In this document: positions 26,051 through 35,161 of the stretch, piece by piece
Numbering within the stretch: the stretch's first letter is position 1
Layout of the letters: each line of letters begins with the position of its first letter
Assembly: GCA_037446255.1 (NCBI GenBank)
Contig: JBBIIY010000009.1
Coordinates: 9,386-55,513, forward strand
Direction of reading: 5' to 3'
DNA from: Lithacetigena sp037446255 [NCBI: Coprothermobacterota bacterium]
GTDB lineage: Bacteria > Coprothermobacterota > HKB111
DNA: 46,128 bases
Made by a program: the position numbers and the translations under genes
The notes under the pieces: generated by a model
Seen by the model: only the letters and a program-made list of their open reading frames with translations
The model's database searches: none
Told to the model about the DNA's origin: nothing

Positions 26051-26725
26051 CTACTCAATAACCCTGGAGTTATACAGGGATTTAATATCATTAATATCTT
26101 TTTCTTTCATTTCCTGCAATTCAGCATCATATTTCCCAATAACTATCTCTTCTACTCTTCTCGCCAGATGAGATGATTTTGGAGCTATATATTTCCCATA
26201 TAACCTTCTGGATAAAATAGATACATAGTACTGGACTATTTCCGCTGGACACCTGGAAGCACATAATCCACACATTATACAGTCAAAAGAAAGGTCAGCA
26301 ACTTTAGCGATGTCCCCTCTCATGGAGGCTGCCATCATATCCATAACTTTCAGGTTCTGAGGACATACTTTATCGCAGGTACGACACCCAAGACAACGGC
26401 TTAGTTCGGGATATAATTTAACTAAATCTGAAAGTGTAGGTTTAACCTTTTCTATATCATATAACGCTTTATTGGCAGGGTAAAACGGTATCATAGTCAG
26501 GTACATTCCATCTTCAGCTACCATCTGACAGGCTAACCCTACTTTCAATTTATAATCACCTGGTATCCTGTAAACAGTACCGCAAGCTCCGCAGAATCCT
26601 CCCCTACAACCGCATCCCCTGACGAATTTGTATCCAGTAAACTCCATGGCTTTCATTACGGTTAAACCATCAGGAACTTCATAAGGTTTTCCCATGATAT
26701 AAATAGTAATCATTCTTTGATTCAT
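26051..26725 (-). CDS. Fumarate reductase-like iron-sulfur subunit (2Fe-2S plus two 4Fe-4S)
   Basis: A 224-residue electron-transfer protein. Residues 1-70 form a plant-type ferredoxin domain with RGCGCRGGFCGAC and a later C66 (2Fe-2S). Two 4Fe-4S sites follow: CLGCRTCDKVCP (from C111) and CIMCGLCASRCP (from C149). Ordinary FrdB has one 4Fe-4S and one 3Fe-4S site. The present pattern matches the N-terminal part of thiol:fumarate reductase TfrB but lacks its CCG domain. A separate CCG protein, HdrB, is encoded 5 kb upstream in the same operon. It should pass electrons between the flavoprotein and Flox/Hdr partners. Confidence 0.85.
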   Translation of the reverse strand: MNQRMITIYIMGKPYEVPDGLTVMKAMEFTGYKFVRGCGCRGGFCGACGTVYRIPGDYKLKVGLACQMVAEDGMYLTMIPFYPANKALYDIEKVKPTLSDLVKLYPELSRCLGCRTCDKVCPQNLKVMDMMAASMRGDIAKVADLSFDCIMCGLCASRCPAEIVQYYVSILSRRLYGKYIAPKSSHLARRVEEIVIGKYDAELQEMKEKDINDIKSLYNSRVIE

Positions 26726-26737
26726 TCTATCTCCTCC

Positions 26738-27574
26738 TCAATACTCCTTAGGTAATGTTTTTAACTCTTTTAGGGTAAACACTGGTCCATCAAGGCAAAT
26801 GTATTTGTCGCCAATATTGCATCTACCACACTTACCAATACCACATTTCATTTTCATTTCCAGAGTAGTAACCGTATCTTCCTCAGGGAAATTTAAATCT
26901 TTTAAGACATCAAGTGTATATTTAATCATTATCGGTGGTCCGCAGGTGAAAGCTACCGTGTTTTCAGGAGAGGGATTTAACTCTTTAAGAATTTTCGGTA
27001 CCACCCCTACTTTCCCCTGCCAACTATTAGTGGCTAAATCAACAGTTATATGTACTTCAGTGTTTTTCAAGCCTGGCCAGATATTGAATAATTCTTCTTT
27101 AAATACCAGGTCTTCTGGAGTTCTCGCACCATAAATAATTGTAATTTTTCCAAAATCGTCCCGTTTAAGCAATGAGTAGTGAATGAGAGATCTCAAGGGT
27201 GCAAGCCCTATGCCACCGCCAATGAAAAGAAGATTTTGTCCTTTTATTCTTTCCACAGGAAAAGTATTGCCATAAGGACCCCTGAGCCCAACCTTATCTC
27301 CTATACGCAAGGAATGTATATACGAAGTAACTTTACCCATCTTTTTTATACTAAGTTCAAGATAGTTCTCGCCAAAGAAATAAGAGGATATGGAAATGGG
27401 AGCCTCGCCGCTTCCAAAAACCGACAATTCTACAAATTGACCTGGTAGGTGACTGAAGTCTTTTTCTAAAAAAGTCAGGCGAAAAGTTTTAATATCCCCT
27501 GTTTCCTGGATTATTTTTTCAATGGAGGCTAACCTTGGTAGGTAAGGATTTTGCAGATGGTATAGATTATTCAT
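26738..27574 (-). CDS. floxA: FloxA-like NAD(P)H/FAD oxidoreductase subunit
   Basis: A 278-residue ferredoxin-NADP reductase-type flavoprotein. The FAD domain shows DFSHLPGQFVELSVFG and PISISS. The nucleotide domain has LLFIGGGIGLAPLRSLI, IIYGARTPEDLVF and AFTCGPPIMIKYTL. A C-terminal cluster motif, KMKCGIGKCGRCNIG followed by YICLDGP, binds 2Fe-2S as in PyrK and sulfhydrogenase gamma. In Flox-Hdr systems this subunit exchanges electrons with NAD(H). It overlaps floxB by 8 bases. Sulfhydrogenase gamma or AsrB are homologous alternatives, but no hydrogenase or sulfite reductase catalytic gene is here. Confidence 0.85.
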   Translation of the reverse strand: MNNLYHLQNPYLPRLASIEKIIQETGDIKTFRLTFLEKDFSHLPGQFVELSVFGSGEAPISISSYFFGENYLELSIKKMGKVTSYIHSLRIGDKVGLRGPYGNTFPVERIKGQNLLFIGGGIGLAPLRSLIHYSLLKRDDFGKITIIYGARTPEDLVFKEELFNIWPGLKNTEVHITVDLATNSWQGKVGVVPKILKELNPSPENTVAFTCGPPIMIKYTLDVLKDLNFPEEDTVTTLEMKMKCGIGKCGRCNIGDKYICLDGPVFTLKELKTLPKEY

Positions 27575-28610
27575 GGTTTAAAGTTCCAATAACCCTGGTG
27601 ATATCAATATCCACCGGGCAATATTTCAAGCATCGCCCACACCCTACACAAGCAATGCAACCATAACGGTTGACGAAGTAGTTGAGTTTGTGCATAAACC
27701 TTTGTCTGACTCTTTCTTTCCTATCAGGTCTGGGATTGTGACCCGAGGCCATGTTAGTAAAGGAGAAAAACTGGCAGGAATCCCAACATCTGAATCTTCG
27801 GCCTTCATTTTTCGTTAACTCATCAGCAATGTCAAAGCAGTGACAGGTGGAGCAAAGATAGGTGCAAATCCCACATCCTATGCATGTTTCAGCGAGTTCT
27901 TCCCAGGCTGGATGCTCAAATATTTTTTCAACATCTAAAAACACCTCAGCATCTTTCTTATCAAAACCTGCTGAAAAACCTTCCCGTGCTTGAGATTGAA
28001 TTTCTAAAGCCCTAATTATTTCCTCCTCTTCTGCTTTCTCAAAATATTCAGGTAAATCATTGATTAACTGCTGACCCCTCTTGGTGTTAAGAGACACAAG
28101 ATAGTTATTCCCAAGGTCAGTTAAGAATATATCTACCAAAGTATCTTCTCCAGGATTCACTTCCAACGAAGAACAAAAACAGTATATTTGAGGATTAGTA
28201 CATCCCAGACCTATCAACAGGGTATTATTCCTTTTACGTAGATAATAGACATCTTCATTTTTTTCTTTAAACACTTCATCCAATATAGTTATACTTCTGG
28301 AGTCGCAAGGTCTAATCCCGAAAATAATTCTCCTGGAGGTTTCAATATTCTCTTTAATAGACACATCATTTCTATAATTGAAGTTGAACAATGTTTCCTG
28401 TTGAGGAAGAAACAAACCTTTGGGGGGTAGCAGGGTGTTAGTAAATTCAAGAGTTAAATTGCTATTTAACTCGTATCTCTTGAAATCAACTACTCCCTCC
28501 TCTTCGACAGGAACAAATATCTCGTATTCATTATACAGAGTACTTAATAAATTTTGAACCTTTGATTTTTTTAATAGGAAGTAAGATCTCTCAGGATTAT
28601 TTGAATTCAT
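27567..28610 (-). CDS. floxB: FloxB-like 4Fe-4S protein (HydB/AsrA-type)
   Basis: A 347-residue iron-sulfur protein of the sulfhydrogenase beta/AsrA type. The C-terminal third has CIGCGICTYLCSTCHCFDI and CVGCGRCLKYCPVDIDI, two 4Fe-4S sites, with a conserved RFRCWDSCQFFSFT between them. The ATG at 28610, behind GAGGATTCCG, is preferred to the upstream frame start at 28652, which lies over floxC. It sits between FloxA and FloxC and should wire the NAD(H) flavin to the MvhD-like subunit. Confidence 0.85.
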   Translation of the reverse strand: MNSNNPERSYFLLKKSKVQNLLSTLYNEYEIFVPVEEEGVVDFKRYELNSNLTLEFTNTLLPPKGLFLPQQETLFNFNYRNDVSIKENIETSRRIIFGIRPCDSRSITILDEVFKEKNEDVYYLRKRNNTLLIGLGCTNPQIYCFCSSLEVNPGEDTLVDIFLTDLGNNYLVSLNTKRGQQLINDLPEYFEKAEEEEIIRALEIQSQAREGFSAGFDKKDAEVFLDVEKIFEHPAWEELAETCIGCGICTYLCSTCHCFDIADELTKNEGRRFRCWDSCQFFSFTNMASGHNPRPDRKERVRQRFMHKLNYFVNRYGCIACVGCGRCLKYCPVDIDITRVIGTLNHE

Positions 28611-29580
28611 CGGAATCCTCCTGGCAGTAAGTCTTGAAGGGTGAAACTTCATCCACCTTTAGTCCAGCCTGATAGCCAAATATTTCGCTAACTTCCTTAG
28701 CAAGCTTATTGTTTAATTTCATTAAAGGTATATTAACCGGACAGACTCTCTCACATTCACCACATTCCACGCAGAGGGTTGCGGTATGAAACGCTCTGGT
28801 GAGGTGATAAACATAGTTTTCTGAAGTCTTGGATTCTTTACTAATCCATAAACCTTCCTGACTATCAAACATACAAGTAGGACAGTAGCAAACAGGACAA
28901 ACATTCCTGCAGGCGTAACACCTCATACACCTTGAGAAATGTTTAAGCCAATATTCAAGTCTTTCTTCGTAGGACATATTTTCCAGAATTTCCAGAGAGG
29001 GAAGGAATTGGTTCTTGATTTCCTCAACTTTCTCCTCAGAAGTAATTAGAAATTCATCAGCATAAAAAGACTGTTGATAATCACAAATCAGGCATTTATC
29101 CAGTAAGTAATCATTTTTAAGTACTTCAATGTTGGTCTCTGGCATTTTAATTACAAAATTTAGAGCATTTTCCTCAACTTCTATAACTTTAGAGACTGTT
29201 GCCCCTAAAAGATTCTCCAATTTTTGCCAGTTAATAATACCATCGCAAGCAACCTGTATAATATAGAGATTATCTTTGTTTATCTGGTTATTCTTGATCA
29301 ACTCTACAACACTTCTAATGTCGCATTTTTTAGTAATAATTCCTATTTTTTCCCCTTTGCGACTGCCTGGCTTTAAAAAAGTAGATAGGTTAAACTGACA
29401 AAACCTGTTCCAGATGACCTTTTCAATTTCAGTTTGTTTCCGAATCAATAATGGACGAGTTTTAAACCAAAAACTCCCCTTTCCATAGACAATCAAATAA
29501 TCAACTTTATTTTCGCTTAATAACTGGTTTATCTTTTGTTCAAGCATAGCAGTAAGTTCTATATAACTCTGATTTTTCAT
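28597..29580 (-). CDS. floxC: FloxC-like iron-sulfur protein with FrhB/FdhB-type N-domain
   Basis: A 327-residue protein. The N-terminal half resembles the F420-hydrogenase/dehydrogenase beta family (IGIITKKCDIRSVVELI, then an IIQVACDG strand). The C-terminal half has CMRCYACRNVCPVCYCPTC and CVECGECERVCPVNIP, two 4Fe-4S sites. Together with the A and B genes this is the FloxABC arrangement. It starts in an ATGA overlap with floxD and has a GGAGAG site. Confidence 0.82.
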   Translation of the reverse strand: MKNQSYIELTAMLEQKINQLLSENKVDYLIVYGKGSFWFKTRPLLIRKQTEIEKVIWNRFCQFNLSTFLKPGSRKGEKIGIITKKCDIRSVVELIKNNQINKDNLYIIQVACDGIINWQKLENLLGATVSKVIEVEENALNFVIKMPETNIEVLKNDYLLDKCLICDYQQSFYADEFLITSEEKVEEIKNQFLPSLEILENMSYEERLEYWLKHFSRCMRCYACRNVCPVCYCPTCMFDSQEGLWISKESKTSENYVYHLTRAFHTATLCVECGECERVCPVNIPLMKLNNKLAKEVSEIFGYQAGLKVDEVSPFKTYCQEDSDEFK

Positions 29581-29990
29581 GGGCTACTCTCCGGGTTTTT
29601 GGGAAAAGGTTTATCCTGTATTTTTTCCAACTTGCTTATTATATCCTTGACCGATTCGGCAAACTTTCCACCCTCAGCAGCAGATATCCAGTAAAGCTGG
29701 AGCCTTTCAGGATTGATCCCGCTAAATTCCAGTAATCTTTTTAATACCATCAATCTCCTTCGGGTAAAATAATTACCGGTAGAATAGTGACAATCACCTG
29801 GATGGCATCCAGCAACCATTACTCCATCTACACCTTTGGATAAGGCTCTCATGATGAAAGTAGGGTTAATTCTACTAGAACAGGGTATCTTGATAATTCG
29901 GATATTAGCAGGATACTTCAACCTGCTGGTACCAGCTAAATCCGCTCCGGCATAACTACACCATTGACAGCAAAAAGCTACTATTTCCAT
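29577..29990 (-). CDS. floxD: FloxD/MvhD-like 2Fe-2S electron-transfer subunit
   Basis: A 137-residue protein of the MvhD/HdrA-linked delta subunit family. The five cysteines are visible: FCCQWCSYAGADLAG, IKIPCSSR and VAGCHPGDCHY. MvhD docks on HdrA and delivers electrons from an oxidoreductase to the bifurcating flavin. The gene overlaps hdrA by 10 bases, which supports a stable contact. No F420-non-reducing hydrogenase MvhAG is encoded here; the Flox genes replace it. Confidence 0.9.
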   Translation of the reverse strand: MEIVAFCCQWCSYAGADLAGTSRLKYPANIRIIKIPCSSRINPTFIMRALSKGVDGVMVAGCHPGDCHYSTGNYFTRRRLMVLKRLLEFSGINPERLQLYWISAAEGGKFAESVKDIISKLEKIQDKPFPKNPESSP

Positions 29991-31939
29991 AGTAATGCCT
30001 CCAGTTCTGCCATAATCTGCTGGTTGGTATAACCTCTAAGGTCAATGGCTCCACTTCTGCAGGCTACCGTGCAGGAACCGCAACCCTGACAGAGAGCTGA
30101 ATTCACTTTGGCAATTACTTTCCCCCGGTAATTCTCTTTTTCAATCGCTTGATAGGGGCAAACAGTTTCACATGATAAACAACCAGAACATTCATCTTTA
30201 TTAACTATAGAAACCGTTGGTTCAGCCAATACGCTATTTCGTGAAAACAAAGAAAACACTTTAGAAGCAGTTGCGCTTCCCTGGGCTACTGATTCAGCAA
30301 TATCTTTAGGCGCATGACCGCATCCGGCAAGATACACTCCTCGGGTCATACATTCAATTGGTTTTAACTTGGGGTGAGCTTCTTGAATAAAACCATGTTC
30401 ATCTGTAGTGATTTTTAAGATATTAGCGAGTTCCTTCACTCCGTTTGAAGGAACTATCGCGGAGGCTAACACAACCATATCAGCATTAATCTCTATTTTT
30501 TTTCCGCTCAAGGTGTCCATTCCCCAAACAATTAATTTACCATCTTCCTCAAACACTCTGGATACCTGACCACGAAGATAGAGCATCCCTGACTCTTCAA
30601 CGCTTCTGTAGATGAACTCTTCATAACCCTTACCCCCAGCCCTGATATCCATATAAAAAACATAAACCTGCCCATCAGGTACTTTATGTTTATATAATCT
30701 TGCCTGTTTAGCAGTGTACATACAACAAATCTTGGAACAGTAAGGCTTGCCTTTCTCTCTGTCCCTGGACCCAGCACATTGGATGAAAACTATCTCTTTG
30801 GGTATTTTCCCATCGGAAGGGCGTCTGATTACTCCAGAAAAAGGACCTGAAGATGAATTTATACGCTCAAATTGCATACCATCAATAACATCTTTATATT
30901 TTCCATACCCAAATTCAGCTAATTCCGATTTATCTATTAAGTCATAACCTGTGGCTACAATTATTGCGCCTATCTTTTCTTTGACTAATTGGTCCTGTTG
31001 CTGGAAATCTATAGCTTCTTCCGGGCATAGTTTTGCGCACACTCCGCATTTCCCCTGGTTTAGAAAAATACAGCTTTCTTTATTTATGAAAACTTTATAG
31101 GGAACTGCCTGTGGAAAAGCCATATCTATGGATTTTCCTTCTTTCAAGCCGCATTCAAATTCAGGATAAATTTTCTTTGGGCATTTCTCAATGCAAATAG
31201 CACAACCAGTACACTTATTCCAATCCACAAAAGTAGCTTTTCTCCTGATAACTGCTTCAAAATTCCCTACATAACCCTTAACTTCTTCAACTTCACTATA
31301 GGGCATCAATGTTATTCTGGGATGCCGGGCAACTTCGGCAGTTTTAGGAGTAAGGATACACTGGGCGCAATCAAGGGTGGGAAAAGTCTCAGATAATTGG
31401 GTCATATGACCACCGATAAAAGGTCGTTTTTCCACTAATAATACTTCATAACCGGCATCAGCAATATCCAGAGCAGCCTGCATTCCTGCCACTCCAGCTC
31501 CTATAACCATAGCTCTTTTGTTTAGAGGAAAGGATTCGGGGTAGAGAGGTTCATTATGTAGAACTTTTTCTATTGCCATATTTACCAGCTTTATGGCTTT
31601 TCCCGTAGCTTCCTCCCTGTCTTCATGGACCCAGCTGCATTGCTCACGTATATTAGCCATTTCACAAAGATAGGGGTTTATTTCGCACCTGGAGGCTAAT
31701 TCTCTAAAGGTGGTTTCATGCATACCAGGAGAACAGGCTGCTATTACATAACCCTCCAATCCTTTTTCTTTAACTATCTCTTTAATCAGCTTTTGTCCAG
31801 GCTCGGAACAAAGATATTTGTAATCGGTAGAGCATATCACTTGAGGATGGCTGGAAGTTTCTTCTACAACCCGTTTTATATCAACGGTACGGGAAATATT
31901 CAAACCGCACCAACAGACAAATACACCAATATTTCTCAT
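29981..31939 (-). CDS. hdrA: Heterodisulfide reductase subunit A (bifurcating flavoprotein)
   Basis: A 652-residue HdrA. The N-terminal cluster region starts IGVFVCWCGLNIS. The FAD-binding domain is AMVIGAGVAGMQAALDIA, followed by the family cluster motif FPTLDCAQCILTPKTAEV. Ferredoxin-type sites are CTGCAICIEKCP, CGVCAKLCPEEAI, CSGCLSCETVCP and CQGCGSCTVACRSGAI. HdrA carries the flavin that splits electron pairs between ferredoxin and the HdrB disulfide site. All expected cofactor sites appear intact. The ATGA overlap with hdrB shows coupling. Confidence 0.95.
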   Translation of the reverse strand: MRNIGVFVCWCGLNISRTVDIKRVVEETSSHPQVICSTDYKYLCSEPGQKLIKEIVKEKGLEGYVIAACSPGMHETTFRELASRCEINPYLCEMANIREQCSWVHEDREEATGKAIKLVNMAIEKVLHNEPLYPESFPLNKRAMVIGAGVAGMQAALDIADAGYEVLLVEKRPFIGGHMTQLSETFPTLDCAQCILTPKTAEVARHPRITLMPYSEVEEVKGYVGNFEAVIRRKATFVDWNKCTGCAICIEKCPKKIYPEFECGLKEGKSIDMAFPQAVPYKVFINKESCIFLNQGKCGVCAKLCPEEAIDFQQQDQLVKEKIGAIIVATGYDLIDKSELAEFGYGKYKDVIDGMQFERINSSSGPFSGVIRRPSDGKIPKEIVFIQCAGSRDREKGKPYCSKICCMYTAKQARLYKHKVPDGQVYVFYMDIRAGGKGYEEFIYRSVEESGMLYLRGQVSRVFEEDGKLIVWGMDTLSGKKIEINADMVVLASAIVPSNGVKELANILKITTDEHGFIQEAHPKLKPIECMTRGVYLAGCGHAPKDIAESVAQGSATASKVFSLFSRNSVLAEPTVSIVNKDECSGCLSCETVCPYQAIEKENYRGKVIAKVNSALCQGCGSCTVACRSGAIDLRGYTNQQIMAELEALLWK

Positions 31940-32799
31940 TTTAATCGCTCCAATACAGGCAAGGGATTTATCTGGTGTTCTTCAAAATGACAAACATCCA
32001 CTCCCAAGCCAAGCGCTAGAGCTAACAGCTGGGTAAAGTATAAAACTGGAACAGGTTTTGATATATGCCCTGATTTCATCAGCTCTTTTTGCCCAGCCTC
32101 CAGATTATACAGGCATAGAGGACAACTGGTGATTAAAACTTCAATACCTCTCTTGTTAGCTCCCTGTATTATCTTTAATACTGCACTGTTTATAACTTTT
32201 TCTTCTGTTATACCTAAATATGCTCCGCAACATTCAGTTTTATAGGGAAAATCAACTATATCACATCCAAGACTCTGGAGGAAATTTTCAAAGATGGTAG
32301 GGTTTTCCGGGTGGTCAAAAACCAGTTCTTTCTGAGGTCTTAACAGTAAACACCCATAATAAGGAGCTGCCTTTAAACCAGTCAGAGAAGTTTTAACTTT
32401 ACTTTTTAATTCCTCCCATCCTACATCTTTCCTGATAACTTCCAGGAAATGGAGAACTTTTGTGGAACCATCGTACTTTTCTTCCAAATAATTATTTAAC
32501 TTTTCCCTTTTATCAGCATCATTCAGGATAAGATAATTGGTTCTTTTTAAAACCTGATAACAGGCAGAACAAAGAGTAACCAGTTCTTTTCCTTCTTTTT
32601 TTGCTCCCATCAGATTCCTGGTGGGAGATAAAAGGGAGATTAAATCTTCTGACCGTAAAGGATATACAGCTCCACAACAATACCAATCAGGTAGTTCTTC
32701 TAACTCAATTTCCAACTCACGGGCTGTGGAAATAGTTGAATCTCTGAAACTTTGGCTTTGATTATGCAAGGTGCATCCTGGAAAATATGAATATTTCAA
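31936..32799 (-). CDS. hdrB: Heterodisulfide reductase subunit B (CCG protein)
   Basis: A 287-residue protein with two complete CCG cluster sites. The first is C9, C41-C42, C77 and C80. The second is C150, C190-C191, C226 and C229. In characterised HdrB these hold two non-cubane 4Fe-4S clusters that cleave a disulfide. The natural disulfide here is unknown: neither methanogen cofactor genes nor dsrC are in the window. It may act on a protein disulfide or pass electrons to the fumarate reductase-like pair encoded downstream. Confidence 0.94.
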   Translation of the reverse strand: MKYSYFPGCTLHNQSQSFRDSTISTARELEIELEELPDWYCCGAVYPLRSEDLISLLSPTRNLMGAKKEGKELVTLCSACYQVLKRTNYLILNDADKREKLNNYLEEKYDGSTKVLHFLEVIRKDVGWEELKSKVKTSLTGLKAAPYYGCLLLRPQKELVFDHPENPTIFENFLQSLGCDIVDFPYKTECCGAYLGITEEKVINSAVLKIIQGANKRGIEVLITSCPLCLYNLEAGQKELMKSGHISKPVPVLYFTQLLALALGLGVDVCHFEEHQINPLPVLERLK

Positions 32800-32812
32800 C
32801 TATACACCACCT

Positions 32813-33211
32813 TCAGGTTCCTTTTCGCCACAAACTAACCAATGCTTGTTGTGGTAACCGCGTTTTAACTTCATCTGAAAGGACATTGGGGTCAAAAGGC
32901 TGGAAGACATCATTTAAATTATAATACCGAAGAGCTTCCATTATTCTGGCAATGTCAATTGCGCGCGGACAACGCGATAAACAGGTGAAGCAAGAAGTGC
33001 AAAACCAGGGGCTATTCACTTCAAGAGCTTCGTCTATTAAACCAAGTTGAAGCATTCTTACTATCTCATGGGGTGGAACATCCATAAGATTCTCAGAAGG
33101 ACATCCAGCGGAACACTTGCCGCATTGGTAACAGTTTATTATTTTTTGGTTACTTCTTTCCTCAATAGCTTCTCTGAGTTCATAGTTAATTTTTTCAATA
33201 CTTATTTCCAT
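32813..33211 (-). CDS. hdrC: Heterodisulfide reductase subunit C
   Basis: A 132-residue ferredoxin-like subunit with CYQCGKCSAGCPSENLMDVPP and CTSCFTCLSRCPRAIDIARI, two 4Fe-4S sites that link HdrA to HdrB. VPPHEIVRMLQLGL between them is typical of HdrC. It is the first hdr gene after malic enzyme, 20 bases away. Confidence 0.94.
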   Translation of the reverse strand: MEISIEKINYELREAIEERSNQKIINCYQCGKCSAGCPSENLMDVPPHEIVRMLQLGLIDEALEVNSPWFCTSCFTCLSRCPRAIDIARIMEALRYYNLNDVFQPFDPNVLSDEVKTRLPQQALVSLWRKGT

Positions 33212-33231
33212 GCTGATTAAACCAAAAAAGC

Positions 33232-34569
33232 TTATTCAGCGGGAGCTTCTGGAATAAAGCCCTCTTTCATCAGAAGAGCTGTCATATCCTGAGAACCCTT
33301 TATCATCTTCACCGCTTTGTCATAAAGGACTTCCTTACTTAACTCTATTCTATGAAGACCTTGTTCAATAGCTTTAAGGGCCACAGCCACTGCTACTCTG
33401 GGAAACACTTCAGGGTCATCCATGCGGGGTAGAATACAGGTATCAGTTAATCCTTTTTCTTCTGCGAACTTAGATAATTCAAAAGCTGCTGCTAAACACA
33501 TTTCATCACTAATTGTCTTTGCTCGGACATCCAGGGCTCCTCTAAAAATAGCCGGGAATCCGAGGGAATTATTAACCTGGTTGTCAAAATCAGACCTACC
33601 AGTGGATACAACACGAGCACCTGCCTCTTTGGCTTCCCAGGGCCAGATTTCTGGAATAGGGTTGGCACAGGCAAAAACAATGGCATCTTTGGCCATGGTA
33701 GCCACCCACTCTTTTTTAATGACGCCAGGTCCTGGACGAGAAAGACCTACCACTGCATCCATTCCTACCAAAGCTGCAGCAAGATCTCCGGTTCTTCCTT
33801 CTTTATTTGTTTTCAGGCACATTTCCCATTTTTCTTTATAATCTTCCTGTAAATTTTCTCTACCAGGATGCAAAATCCCCTGACTGTCTAACATTATTAT
33901 ATTTCCAGGATCAACTCCAGCCAATATTAAAACCCGTGCAGTACAAATCCCGGAAGCTCCTGCTCCCAGAATTACTACTTTAGCTTGTTTAATATCTTTA
34001 CCAACAAACTTCAAAGCGTTAATTAAACCTGCAACTACTACGGTGGCTGTTCCCTGCTGGTCATCATGCCAGACTGGAATATCCATCTCATTTCTAAGCC
34101 TTTCCAGAATGTAAAAACATTTTGGTTGAGAAATGTCTTCCAGATTGATACCTCCGAAATTAGGTTGTAAGTATTTTACTACCTTGATTATTTCTTCTGG
34201 GTCTTTTGTATCCAGGCAGATAGGAATAGCGTCAACTCCACCAAGATATTTAAATAAAAGTGATTTCCCTTCCATAACGGGCATACCAGCTTCGGGACCG
34301 ATATCACCCAGACCCAAAACCCTGGTCCCATCGGACACCACAGCAATAGTATTAGCCCTGTTAGTATATTCGTATGATAATTCTTTATTGGTTTTAATGG
34401 CTTTACAGGGCTCAGCTACGCCTGGAGTGTACCAGATAGCAAAATCGTCAAAACTCCTGATGGCACACTTAAGGGCAATCTGAATTTTTCCCTGATAAAA
34501 AGGATGCAACTTCATCGCATCCAACGTAGGTTTTTTGGCTTTTGCCAGTAATTCTTCTACCACATCCAT
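33232..34569 (-). CDS. NAD(P)-dependent malic enzyme
   Basis: A 445-residue enzyme interconverting malate and pyruvate plus CO2 with NAD(P)H. Conserved blocks: AIWYTPGVAEPCKAI, VVSDGTRVLGLGDIGPEAGMPVMEGK, the metal-binding IPVWHDDQQGTATVVVAG, the Rossmann start VVILGAGASGICTARVL, VVGLSRPG and FACANPIPE. The length is the short bacterial form without the phosphotransacetylase-like domain. It links the operon's fumarase product, malate, to pyruvate. Cofactor choice cannot be read reliably. Confidence 0.95.
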   Translation of the reverse strand: MDVVEELLAKAKKPTLDAMKLHPFYQGKIQIALKCAIRSFDDFAIWYTPGVAEPCKAIKTNKELSYEYTNRANTIAVVSDGTRVLGLGDIGPEAGMPVMEGKSLLFKYLGGVDAIPICLDTKDPEEIIKVVKYLQPNFGGINLEDISQPKCFYILERLRNEMDIPVWHDDQQGTATVVVAGLINALKFVGKDIKQAKVVILGAGASGICTARVLILAGVDPGNIIMLDSQGILHPGRENLQEDYKEKWEMCLKTNKEGRTGDLAAALVGMDAVVGLSRPGPGVIKKEWVATMAKDAIVFACANPIPEIWPWEAKEAGARVVSTGRSDFDNQVNNSLGFPAIFRGALDVRAKTISDEMCLAAAFELSKFAEEKGLTDTCILPRMDDPEVFPRVAVAVALKAIEQGLHRIELSKEVLYDKAVKMIKGSQDMTALLMKEGFIPEAPAE

Positions 34570-34594
34570 CTTAATATATCCTCCTGTTATGATT

Positions 34595-35146
34595 TTATTT
34601 TTTGTACTTATTTACTCCCTCTTCGTAGAGGTCTCCTCCATAAATATCGTTTATCACTATCGCTGGGAAATCTTCAACTATTAATTCTCTGATGGCTTCA
34701 GGACCTAACTCCTCGTAAGCAATAACTCTTGAGCCCTTAATGGCCTTAGCCAATAATGCTCCAGCACCGCCAATAGCGGCAAAATATACTCCTTTCTCTT
34801 TTACGAGAGATTCTTTCACTTCCTTAGACCTGAAGCCTTTGCCAATCATTCCTTTTAAACCATTTTCCAAAAGTAGAGGTGTGTATGCATCCATTCTTTC
34901 ACTTGTTGTAGGTCCAGCAGAACCGATAGGTTGCCCGGGTTTAGCCGGTGAAGGGCCAACATAATAGACTATCTGACCCTTGATATCAAATGGTAAATTT
35001 TTTCCTTCTTTAATTAAATCAAACAGTTTTTTATGAGCCGCATCGCGAGCTGCATAAATAATACCGGTAATAAATACTTCATCACCAGCTTTTAAAAGTG
35101 AAGCTACCTCATCGGTTAAGGGAGGTGTTATCTTTCGTATTGCCAT
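34595..35146 (-). CDS. Class I fumarase beta subunit (C-terminal domain type)
   Basis: A 183-residue protein matching the beta half of two-subunit iron-sulfur hydro-lyases: ISGI-like FITGIIYAARDAAHKKL, VYYVGPSPAKPGQPIGSAGPTT, RMDAYTPLLLENGLKGMIGKG and VIVNDI-like AIVINDIYGGDLYEE. It forms fumarase with the upstream alpha subunit. L(+)-tartrate dehydratase beta is homologous, but the malic enzyme and fumarate reductase neighbours favour fumarase. Confidence 0.92.
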   Translation of the reverse strand: MAIRKITPPLTDEVASLLKAGDEVFITGIIYAARDAAHKKLFDLIKEGKNLPFDIKGQIVYYVGPSPAKPGQPIGSAGPTTSERMDAYTPLLLENGLKGMIGKGFRSKEVKESLVKEKGVYFAAIGGAGALLAKAIKGSRVIAYEELGPEAIRELIVEDFPAIVINDIYGGDLYEEGVNKYKK

Positions 35147-35161
35147 TATTTTGCCTCCTGA

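Noticed and set aside
26738-29990. Hydrogenase or anaerobic sulfite reductase operon
   Set aside because: FloxA and FloxB resemble sulfhydrogenase gamma/beta and AsrB/AsrA, but no NiFe large/small subunit or siroheme AsrC gene is present, and the adjacent MvhD-HdrABC genes define the Flox-Hdr arrangement.
30532-30777. 81-codon minus-strand frame inside hdrA
   Set aside because: It is an out-of-frame shadow of hdrA, which is intact and fully conserved there.
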